Source of the DNA: JBAXPW01 sp037132015
GTDB lineage: Bacteria; Patescibacteriota; Microgenomatia; UBA1406; GWC2-37-13
DNA length: 12,986 nucleotides
Reading direction: 5' to 3'
NCBI GenBank assembly: GCA_037132015.1
Contig: JBAXPW010000034.1
Span: 1-12,986 of the forward strand
The position numbers and the translations under genes are program-made. The notes beneath the pieces are model-generated. The model was not told where the DNA came from. It searched no databases and saw only the letters and a program-made list of their open reading frames with translations. Positions 1-5,880 of this stretch are shown in pieces; the first letter of the stretch is position 1, and each line of letters opens with the position of its first letter.

Positions 1-1
1 A

Positions 2-727
2 TTTAATGTGTATGGACATCTTAAAAATAATCGAAAGTTCTCAAGATTCATAAAGCTAACAATTACAGACAATTTTTTAGTTAAAGAAATTCTTATAAAT
101 AAATATGAAGAGAATAATATAAAAGTTATTGAATCTGGAATTGATATAAATATCTTTAAGCCGTCAATCGAAACTTCTAATCGTGAACTGGGGCCATTTA
201 TTATTGGATTTTTGGGTCGCTTATCACCTGAAAAAAACCCCAATTATATAATTGAAATTGCTAAACTTCTAAAAGAACACACTAATATTAAGTTTTTTAT
301 CTACGGAGATGGACCCATGTATAATGAAATCCTAAACTCAATTACAACAAATGGACTAAATCGTACTGTCGAACTAAAAGGATTTGTTAATAATATTAGC
401 GCCTTTAAAGATATCAACTTATTATTCATGCCTTCACATATTGAAGGAAGACCATTTGCTGCTATGGAATCATTATCCTCAGGTATACCCGTTTTAGCAT
501 CAACTTGTGGAGGTATAAAAGAATTGATTAAACATAATGTGAATGGTTTACTGTTTAATCTAGAAGACTTAGAACTAGTAAAGAATTATATTATTGATCT
601 GAGTTCTAACAAAATTGAATATAGAAAACTAAGTGATAATGCTAGAAAATTTGCTATTAAGTATCTTGATTCCAAAAGAATGAATAGAGAATACAGAGAT
701 ACTATACATTCAATTTTGAATCAATAA
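2..727 (+). CDS. GT4 family glycosyltransferase, 5'-truncated (C-terminal part)
   Basis: This is the C-terminal half of a GT-B fold, family 4 (RfaB/WcaL type) glycosyltransferase that would add a sugar to a growing glycan on the cytoplasmic side. The frame is open to the left edge of the window, so the GTG at 8 is probably internal and the gene starts outside. Numbering from that GTG, the hinge segment with the typical 'SGIDINIFKP' stretch is at 43-52, the sugar-nucleotide domain opens with GRLSPEKN (70-77) and YGDGP (99-103), and the retaining GT4 EX7E motif is EGRPFAAME (146-154). It is the only plus-strand gene here and its end overlaps the convergent acyltransferase gene by 26 bp. Its strong A+T bias matches the two genes to its right. 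Donor and acceptor cannot be deduced. Confidence 0.88.
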   Translation, partial: FNVYGHLKNNRKFSRFIKLTITDNFLVKEILINKYEENNIKVIESGIDINIFKPSIETSNRELGPFIIGFLGRLSPEKNPNYIIEIAKLLKEHTNIKFFIYGDGPMYNEILNSITTNGLNRTVELKGFVNNISAFKDINLLFMPSHIEGRPFAAMESLSSGIPVLASTCGGIKELIKHNVNGLLFNLEDLELVKNYIIDLSSNKIEYRKLSDNARKFAIKYLDSKRMNREYRDTIHSILNQ

Positions 728-1271
728 ATTTTTCTTCTAAAATTAATAGATTTTTACTCCTTGATTTAATAAATTTAACAGGAATTCCTGCATAAATACC
801 AAACTCCTTTAATTTTCCTTTTATCAATGATAGTGAACCTACTGCAACGCCCTTTTCTAAATAACTTCCTGGAAGAATCACACATCCCGAACCAATAATA
901 GAATGTTTTTCAATAACAACATCTTGATTTAAAACATTTGTATATTCACTTGAGACAGTCGGATTAGTTAAATATTCACCAGAATAATCATCATTACTAC
1001 TATATAGAGATGTTCTACCAGATAATGCAACATGATCTTCAATTCGAATAATTCCTTTTCCGATTAATGAAGAATAAACTGATATGTGCACATATGCTCC
1101 TATCGATATTTCACATCCTGCTGATAATATGCAAAAATCATCTATCCTAGTATTATCACCAATACTAATATTATGTGTATTATAAAATACAGCTTTATTT
1201 GATATTTTTACATTTTCTCCAAGACTTTTAAAACCCAACTTACTCAATTCTGAACCTGTTAAAAATGACAT
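702..1271 (-). CDS. Left-handed beta-helix (hexapeptide repeat) sugar acetyltransferase
   Basis: This 189-residue protein is an acetyl-CoA-dependent acyltransferase of the LbetaH/hexapeptide family. Imperfect [LIV]-G-x4 repeats run through residues about 20-75 (for example ISIGDNTRIDDF and ISIGAYVHIS). They are interrupted by an insertion carrying SSNDDYSGEYLTNPTV (about 91-106), and resume at about 118-160 (VVIEKHSIIGSGCVILPGS, then YAGIPVKFIKSRS). The YAGIPxKxI ending is typical of sugar O- or N-acetyltransferases. It lies 24 bp downstream of a VioA-like aminotransferase, which suggests that it N-acetylates the amino sugar made by that enzyme, as VioB does for dTDP-viosamine. An O-acetyltransferase acting on a finished glycan is an equally possible role. 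The start ATG at 1271 has no clear ribosome binding site. Confidence 0.85.
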   Translation of the reverse strand: MSFLTGSELSKLGFKSLGENVKISNKAVFYNTHNISIGDNTRIDDFCILSAGCEISIGAYVHISVYSSLIGKGIIRIEDHVALSGRTSLYSSNDDYSGEYLTNPTVSSEYTNVLNQDVVIEKHSIIGSGCVILPGSYLEKGVAVGSLSLIKGKLKEFGIYAGIPVKFIKSRSKNLLILEEKFIDSKLNV

Positions 1272-1295
1272 ATATATTCAATCATTAATAATGAT

Positions 1296-2381
1296 TTAAA
1301 CCGTTTTTTTAATTATACCAACTATCAAATCTATATCTGACTCGGATAAATCATAACTTAATGGCAAACACAACACCCTTTTTGATATAGATTCAGAGAT
1401 TTCACATGGTTGTTTTTTTGACAAAAATGGCAAAGTATTGAGAGATGGATAAAAATATCTTCTCGGAAATATGTTGCTATTCATAAGCAATTTCATAGTC
1501 TGTAGTAACGCATTTTCTGAATTAAATATCACCGGATAATAACTATAATTATATTCAATATTTGAAGAAATCACCGGTCTCAATATTCTACCCTCTAACT
1601 CTGCATCATAATAATCACACAATAGTTTTCTCTTAGAAATAATTTGATTAATATGTGTCATACAAGCCAAACCCATCGCTGCTTGTAATTCGGATATTTT
1701 CGCATTAATTCCTGGCAAAAAATATTCGTCTTGAATATGACCGAACTGTCTTAATAACATTATTTTATTATTTAATTCAATATTTTCAGCTACAATTGCT
1801 CCACCTTCAGCTGTATGAAATAGTTTAGTCGCATGAAAGCTAACTGTGGAAACATCACCAAATGATAACAGAGATCGATTTTTGAATTTAACCCCAAATG
1901 CATGAGCTGCATCATAAATAACCTTTAGATTGTATTTATTTGCTACTTTCTCAATACCTTCTACGTCACAAGGTATACCATACACGTGTACTGCTAAAAT
2001 GGCAGTTGTTTTTGAAGTAATTTTTTCCTCTATCTTCTTAGCATCAATACAAAATGTGCTTTCATCGATATCAACAAACACTGGTTGAATTTTATCCCAA
2101 AGCAAAGAGTTTAATGTAGCAACATAAGAAAACGGTGTAGTTATAACTTCTCCTTCTACTTCCAATGCTCTTAAAGCTATTTGCAATGGTATTGTTCCAT
2201 TGTTTGTAATATACAAATTATTTAGATTCAAAAATTGCTTGAGTTTTTCTTCCAGTTTTACGACTAATGGACCATTATTGGTTAAAATATTCGTCTTCCA
2301 AATCTCCTCTACATAAGAAATATATTCCTCTATCGGTGGAAGAAAAGGCTTTGTAACATTTATTATTTTATGGTCATTCAT
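1296..2381 (-). CDS. DegT/DnrJ/EryC1/StrS sugar aminotransferase, VioA-like
   Basis: This PLP-dependent sugar aminotransferase (361 aa, full length for the family) would convert an NDP-4-keto-6-deoxyhexose to the 4-amino sugar using glutamate. Visible features are the N-terminal TKPFLPPIEEY (10-20), NNGT (60-63, phosphate contact region), TTPFSYVAT (81-89), D157 in YDAAHAFG (pairs with the pyridine nitrogen) and the Schiff-base lysine K186 in SFHATKLFH. The opening residues, TNNGP (34-38) and YDAAHAFGV are those I associate with VioA, the dTDP-4-amino-4,6-dideoxyglucose (viosamine) transaminase; this is recollection of the family, not a search. The gene lies 31 bp below the epimerase gene and 24 bp above the acyltransferase. 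No dTDP-glucose synthesis genes (rmlA, rmlB) are in view, so the substrate remains inferred. Confidence 0.88.
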   Translation of the reverse strand: MNDHKIINVTKPFLPPIEEYISYVEEIWKTNILTNNGPLVVKLEEKLKQFLNLNNLYITNNGTIPLQIALRALEVEGEVITTPFSYVATLNSLLWDKIQPVFVDIDESTFCIDAKKIEEKITSKTTAILAVHVYGIPCDVEGIEKVANKYNLKVIYDAAHAFGVKFKNRSLLSFGDVSTVSFHATKLFHTAEGGAIVAENIELNNKIMLLRQFGHIQDEYFLPGINAKISELQAAMGLACMTHINQIISKRKLLCDYYDAELEGRILRPVISSNIEYNYSYYPVIFNSENALLQTMKLLMNSNIFPRRYFYPSLNTLPFLSKKQPCEISESISKRVLCLPLSYDLSESDIDLIVGIIKKTV

Positions 2382-2412
2382 GATATTGTAAATCTATAAC
2401 TATTAGTAATTA

Positions 2413-3441
2413 TTATTCAAATTTCACCCCCAAATACCCCTTTTGCCATTGGAGCATGTCTTTGACGCCTTCTGTGAACTTTGTTGAGACATGCCAACCG
2501 AGTATATCAGCGAGTTTTTTATTTGCACTCACAAAATATTTCTGATCACCCAGACGCTCTTCATGATACGAAATAGATATTTCACTTTTTGTTTCAGACT
2601 TAAGAATCTCCAATACATTCCTCACAGAATACGCATTTCCAACACCACCACCCACATTAAACACCTCACCTTTACATTTTTCTATATTCTCAAATGCCAA
2701 CTCATATGCACCAATCAAATCCTTCACATGCAAAAGATCGCGCACCTGATACCCATCACCATACACAGAAATAGGTTTTTTTAACAAAAATTGTTTTGAA
2801 AAATGAGCAACCCAACCTTGATCCTCGACACCCATCTGAAATGGTCCATAAATACATGACTGACGAAATACAACAGTTCGCACGCCATAACTATGGTACC
2901 AATCCTTCACATACTGATCTGCTGAACCTTTCGACACACCATACGGAGAAAGAAAATCTAACTGAGAGGATTCATCTATCCCATTTGAAAACGATTCGTT
3001 GATCCATTGTTCTTTTTTTGCATCTAAAGAAAGCGTATGTGAAGACAAATTACCATACACCTTATTCGTAGAAGAGTAGAGAAGTACCACATCTTTATTT
3101 AATGTTCGTATGGCATTTAACAATTGAAATGTACCGTAAATATTTGTATGAAAATCTCGCACGGGATCTTTGATAGAGGTCGTAACAGCAGTTTGTCCTG
3201 CAAGATGAAGGATATATTGCGCCTTTTGGATCTCGCATTTATATTTTTCAATATCTGCTACATCAGACGTAATAATCTGCAAGTTTTTAATCTCCTTTTT
3301 AAGAATATTCGCATTTTCTTGCACACCTGGTCGAGAAAAATCATCAACGATGCTTACCTCATAACCCTTTTTTGCAAAATAAAGAGCAGAATTACATCCG
3401 ATAAACCCAGCCCCACCCGTAATTAAAATAGTTTTTTTCAT
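2413..3441 (-). CDS. NAD-dependent epimerase/dehydratase, CDP-paratose 2-epimerase-like
   Basis: This is an extended short-chain dehydrogenase/reductase of 342 aa. The NAD-binding loop TGGAGFIG is at 8-15, the catalytic Thr at 125 in SSTNKVYG, and the Tyr/Lys pair at Y167 and K171 in SPYGVSKG. The stretch 193-210 (RQSCIYGPFQMG and the following EDQGW) and the early DDFSRPGV (33-40) are characteristic of CDP-paratose 2-epimerase (RfbE/Tyv), which interconverts CDP-paratose and CDP-tyvelose. I chose the ATG at 3441 because it places the Rossmann strand at residue 4. A GTG at 3459 would add six residues, and a GGGAGGTGG stretch lies too far upstream to favour it. No CDP-sugar synthesis genes are visible, so another NDP-deoxysugar may be the substrate. 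It heads a three-gene run with the aminotransferase and acyltransferase, below a repeat block that may carry a promoter. Confidence 0.87.
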   Translation of the reverse strand: MKKTILITGGAGFIGCNSALYFAKKGYEVSIVDDFSRPGVQENANILKKEIKNLQIITSDVADIEKYKCEIQKAQYILHLAGQTAVTTSIKDPVRDFHTNIYGTFQLLNAIRTLNKDVVLLYSSTNKVYGNLSSHTLSLDAKKEQWINESFSNGIDESSQLDFLSPYGVSKGSADQYVKDWYHSYGVRTVVFRQSCIYGPFQMGVEDQGWVAHFSKQFLLKKPISVYGDGYQVRDLLHVKDLIGAYELAFENIEKCKGEVFNVGGGVGNAYSVRNVLEILKSETKSEISISYHEERLGDQKYFVSANKKLADILGWHVSTKFTEGVKDMLQWQKGYLGVKFE

Positions 3442-3486
3442 ATATTTCAAAATCGTCACTCAACTTTCTTACAACCACCTCCCGAC

Positions 3487-3516
3487 TTTATAAACCAGAT
3501 ACTTAACAAATGTCAT
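3487..3516 (-). promoter_or_regulatory. Possible sigma70-type promoter for the epimerase-aminotransferase-acyltransferase run
   Basis: On the minus strand ATGACA (3516-3511, five of six matches to TTGACA) is followed after 18 bp by TATAAA (3492-3487, five of six matches to TATAAT). Initiation would fall near 3480, about 40 nt above the ATG at 3441. The -35 element is the end of the adjacent repeat module. This is a consensus match by eye in A+T-rich DNA, so confidence is limited. Confidence 0.4.
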
Positions 3517-3598
3517 GCCCTTGAAGAAGGGCATCACTAGAGCAGAGCTCTAGTGTAAACCATACATAAATAACAATTTGAATTATAAAAGACTGGAT
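3511..3598 (-). repeat. Intergenic repeat module C, copy 1 (with 25-bp palindromic insertion)
   Basis: This module shares 25 bp at its left end (3511-3535) and 38 bp at its right end (3561-3598, two mismatches) with 5698-5722 and 5723-5760. The left part contains the perfect hairpin ATGCCCTTGAAGAAGGGCAT (3515-3534). In this copy 25 bp (3536-3560) separate the two halves, which are directly joined in the other copy. The module lies in the 393-bp gap between the epimerase gene and the first DUF2142 gene. That gap contains no supportable gene and is mostly repeat modules. Confidence 0.8.
3535..3555. repeat. Perfect inverted repeat, 9-bp stem with AGA loop
   Basis: CACTAGAGC is followed by AGA and its exact reverse complement GCTCTAGTG. 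It makes up most of the 25-bp segment that is extra in this copy of module C, so it looks like a small palindromic insertion. No T-run follows on either strand, so a terminator role is unlikely. Confidence 0.75.
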
Positions 3599-3676
3599 CC
3601 CCGCCTTCGCGGGGATGACCCGCCGATTCGGCGGGCAAGCAAATTACTAATTTTCTTACTTTATAACTTGATGAAC
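3597..3676 (-). repeat. Intergenic repeat module A, copy 1 (GC-rich hairpins plus A+T-rich tail)
   Basis: The module contains the perfect hairpin ATCCCCGCCTTCGCGGGGAT (3597-3616), a second hairpin CCCGCCG-ATT-CGGCGGG (3619-3635), and an A+T-rich tail. From 3631 to 3676 it matches 5793-5838 at 41 of 46 positions. The layout ATCCCC-N8-GGGGAT resembles the widespread ATTCCC-N8-GGGAAT palindromes (called dRS3 in Neisseria). Orientation relative to gene direction is the same as in the other copies. Confidence 0.75.
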
Positions 3677-3712
3677 TTTTTCCCTTTACCCTCATTTTCC
3701 TCACTCTGACTT

Positions 3713-3834
3713 GCTTGCACCCTGCTTTATAATGGGCGTTTGCACCCTGTGGGTGTCCAGAGTCGATTGATTCCCCGCTTAGCGGGATAAACTGGATGCT
3801 CCACCTCAGAATGACTAACTGATATCACAATACT
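3713..3834. repeat. Hairpin-rich spacer downstream of the first DUF2142 gene
   Basis: The decamer TTGCACCCTG occurs twice, at 3713 and 3740. The second copy forms CACCC-TGT-GGGTG (3743-3755), and a further hairpin CCCGC-TTA-GCGGG lies at 3774-3786. On the minus strand the stretch nearest the gene reads GTCATTCTGAGGTGGAGCAT and then CCAG, similar in form to the GTCAT...CCAG ends of the other modules. None of the hairpins has a following T-run on the minus strand, so I do not call a terminator. Confidence 0.45.
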
Positions 3835-5616
3835 TTAAAACAAATACAATGGCTCAATAAGAATTGATTTTTTATACACTCCAAGTAATAAATAATTTTT
3901 CAAGTTATCCTCAACAAATGGTGAAATCGAGACACAGACTTCAGGTTCATCAGATCTAAACGGTCTAAATAATTGAGAATATTTTCCTGTAACTTGCAAA
4001 TCGGATTGTTTAAAAAATCCATTTGCTTTTTGTTCTGTACAGCTCTGATTATACAAGACAAATTCATAGGGTACCAATACTTTTGCAGAAGAAGAACCAA
4101 TAGTAAGAACTTGAAATCCTGCTAGTTTTTTATCCATATCAACTGGCATTTGAAAACGAATTGTCTTTGAAACAGATACTACAGCCAAAGAATTAGGCTC
4201 TTTACGAATTGATTGTAATCTCTCATCCAACACATTGGGATTACTAATTCCCTTACTATAGTCAAAATATCTTCCGTAAATCGCCTGTGAAATATGAAAA
4301 ACAAATATGAGCATACAAACCACATATACATATGGCATAAGTTTTTTCTGTTTTAACTTAAGATATATTTGATTTAAAAAGAATAAGAAGAAGGGGAATA
4401 ACACAATAAAATATCGTCCCTGTACGCCTTGTACGATATCCTCTGCCACTGGAGTCGCTATAAGATACATACCCGTAAAAATAAGAAGCACTGTCCCAAA
4501 AATACTAAGAAATAGAATTCCGAGTTGATATTTATTGAGTTGAACTGAAGCCTTAGAAATTGTTGATTTATACAGTATTACACCAGTTATACAAATATAT
4601 AAAAGATATATAAAGCCATTTAGTTGATAGTCCAGCCATCCAAATTTGCCTATAAAACTTTGTATCCAAAAATCTGCATTTTTATCTATCGCATTTATTA
4701 TCGCTTGTATAAAATAAAACGGATGAGTCAGAATAAGAAGAGATTGAATCTGTGGATTAGCAAAATTTGAAAATGCACTTTGTCCATAATTTGATGTTAT
4801 CCTTATTCCGATAATCATCGCAATTAACGATGTAAAAAATAACACAAGAAGATATTTTGGAGAATATCCTTGAATTTTTTTATACGGAATTAGTAAGAGT
4901 AAACCAAGTAGGGGATAGTACCCAGATTTTACAAGAACCAATATCAATAACGAAGACACAAAAATCGCGACAAGTTTTTTTGTAATTATTTTTGTCTCAA
5001 AAAAATGTGTGAATAAACTAAAGAGAATAACCATCATCGATATCTGAACCTCGTCATACGTAAACCCTGATACCTGATGGAGGAGCATCGGAATACACGC
5101 AGTTACATATACAATTGGTTTGAAATGCTCTGATACATATTTTCTCGCAAACCATAATGATATAAGAAAGAATAAAAATCCCGTAAGTCGTCCCAGATAG
5201 AATGAGACAAGAATATTTCCGGTGATATTCCCCATAATAAATCCCACAACATTGGGAATATATCCTATGAAACTGAGTCCACACCAATCCTTCCACACAT
5301 ATTCTCTTATATCTGTCTGTAAATCATTTTGAGAAAAGGCATTTTGAGGAAATTTTTTATTGTAATCAAACTTTATATCACCTGATAGTCGTATTGGAAG
5401 TTCATAAATATATTTTGGAAATGTAAATGAGGAAGCTCCATCGTGTTGCTGACAAACAACTTGACCTCTTGAAAGAGCGACCGTACGATAAAAGTGAACG
5501 ACTTCATCAGGCTTTTGAAATGGAGGAACAAAAAATGTAAAAAGAATGCCTACTAAAATTACATAGCTAAAAATAATATGCTCTATGGAAATATGGAATT
5601 TTTTTATGTGTGACAT
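3835..5616 (-). CDS. DUF2142-type polytopic membrane protein (GT-C-like), paralog 1
   Basis: This is a 593-residue integral membrane protein. TM1 (about 12-31) runs into the signature PPFQKPDE (31-38) with H41, then an exterior loop with C55 and C112, a series of hydrophobic helices to about 443, the loop motif VQGRYF (398-403), and a soluble C-terminal domain (about 450-593) with C526 and C561. The PPFQxPDExxHF start and QGRYF motif are typical of DUF2142 proteins, which resemble GT-C glycosyltransferases that use lipid-phosphate sugars and place an acidic motif after TM1. Transfer of a sugar outside the membrane is an inference. Paralog 2 lies just upstream (5881-7677) and aligns end to end with it. 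The ATG at 5616 directly abuts a repeat module and no Shine-Dalgarno sequence is seen. The stop is TAA. Confidence 0.85.
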   Translation of the reverse strand: MSHIKKFHISIEHIIFSYVILVGILFTFFVPPFQKPDEVVHFYRTVALSRGQVVCQQHDGASSFTFPKYIYELPIRLSGDIKFDYNKKFPQNAFSQNDLQTDIREYVWKDWCGLSFIGYIPNVVGFIMGNITGNILVSFYLGRLTGFLFFLISLWFARKYVSEHFKPIVYVTACIPMLLHQVSGFTYDEVQISMMVILFSLFTHFFETKIITKKLVAIFVSSLLILVLVKSGYYPLLGLLLLIPYKKIQGYSPKYLLVLFFTSLIAMIIGIRITSNYGQSAFSNFANPQIQSLLILTHPFYFIQAIINAIDKNADFWIQSFIGKFGWLDYQLNGFIYLLYICITGVILYKSTISKASVQLNKYQLGILFLSIFGTVLLIFTGMYLIATPVAEDIVQGVQGRYFIVLFPFFLFFLNQIYLKLKQKKLMPYVYVVCMLIFVFHISQAIYGRYFDYSKGISNPNVLDERLQSIRKEPNSLAVVSVSKTIRFQMPVDMDKKLAGFQVLTIGSSSAKVLVPYEFVLYNQSCTEQKANGFFKQSDLQVTGKYSQLFRPFRSDEPEVCVSISPFVEDNLKNYLLLGVYKKSILIEPLYLF

Positions 5617-5696
5617 ATGTTTTAGAAAATGGATCCTGAATCCCTACGTTCCTCACCCTATTCGGGTGTAAACAGGGTAAACAAGTTTGGGATGAC
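5613..5696 (-). repeat. Intergenic repeat module B, copy 1, abutting the start codon of DUF2142 paralog 1
   Basis: These 84 bp match 7674-7756 with one single-base indel and two substitutions. In gene orientation the module ends in CTAAAACAT directly before the ATG, so it forms the immediate leader of the gene. Inside are CACCC-TATTC-GGGTG (a 5-bp stem) and the direct repeat GTAAAC-AGG-GTAAAC. The extra A relative to copy 2 means that the module is not in frame with the coding sequence here. Confidence 0.85.
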
Positions 5697-5697
5697 A

Positions 5698-5760
5698 TGT
5701 CATGCCCTTGAAGAAGGGCATCCAGACATAAATAACAATTTGAAATATAAAAGACTGGAT
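5698..5760 (-). repeat. Intergenic repeat module C, copy 2 (without the palindromic insertion)
   Basis: The left 25 bp are identical to 3511-3535 and include the hairpin ATGCCCTTGAAGAAGGGCAT (5702-5721). The right 38 bp match 3561-3598 with two mismatches. It is joined to module B on one side and module A on the other, so the 264-bp gap between the DUF2142 genes is almost wholly repeat modules. Confidence 0.8.
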
Positions 5761-5857
5761 TCCCGCCTGCGCGAGAATGACAAGCCGAATCCGCGGGCAA
5801 GAGAATTAGGAATTTTCTTACTTTATAACTTTATGAACTTTATAACTTGATAAACTC
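5759..5857 (-). repeat. Intergenic repeat module A, copy 2
   Basis: It begins with ATTCCCGC-CTGC-GCGAGAAT (one mismatch from a perfect palindrome, same layout as a dRS3-type ATTCCC-N8-GGGAAT element). It continues through CCGAATCCGCGGGC into an A+T-rich tail with a loose 8-9-bp period (TTTATAAC, TTTATGAAC, TTTATAAC). Positions 5772-5857 match 12901-12986 at 84 of 86 bases. In gene orientation it starts 23 bp after the stop of DUF2142 paralog 2. Confidence 0.85.
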
Positions 5858-5880
5858 TTTTCCCCTTTGTACTTTCGAAT

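Noticed and set aside
1281..1295. Inverted repeat ATCATTA-A-TAATGAT between aminotransferase and acyltransferase genes
   Set aside because: It is short, entirely A+T-rich except two pairs, and can arise by chance in this composition.
2491..3426. Three plus-strand reading frames opposite the epimerase gene
   Set aside because: They are shadows of a well supported SDR enzyme and show no family features.
3597..3616. Perfect GC-rich hairpin as a rho-independent terminator
   Set aside because: On neither strand is the stem followed directly by a T-run; on the minus strand only TCTTTT appears about five bases on. The same hairpin recurs as part of a dispersed module.
5567..5800. A 77-codon minus-strand reading frame with a CHSRAGGNP-type peptide between the DUF2142 genes
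   Set aside because: It is the translation of repeat modules A, C and B and overlaps the start of a real gene. Such peptides are a known artefact of GTCATYCCCGCG-type repeats.
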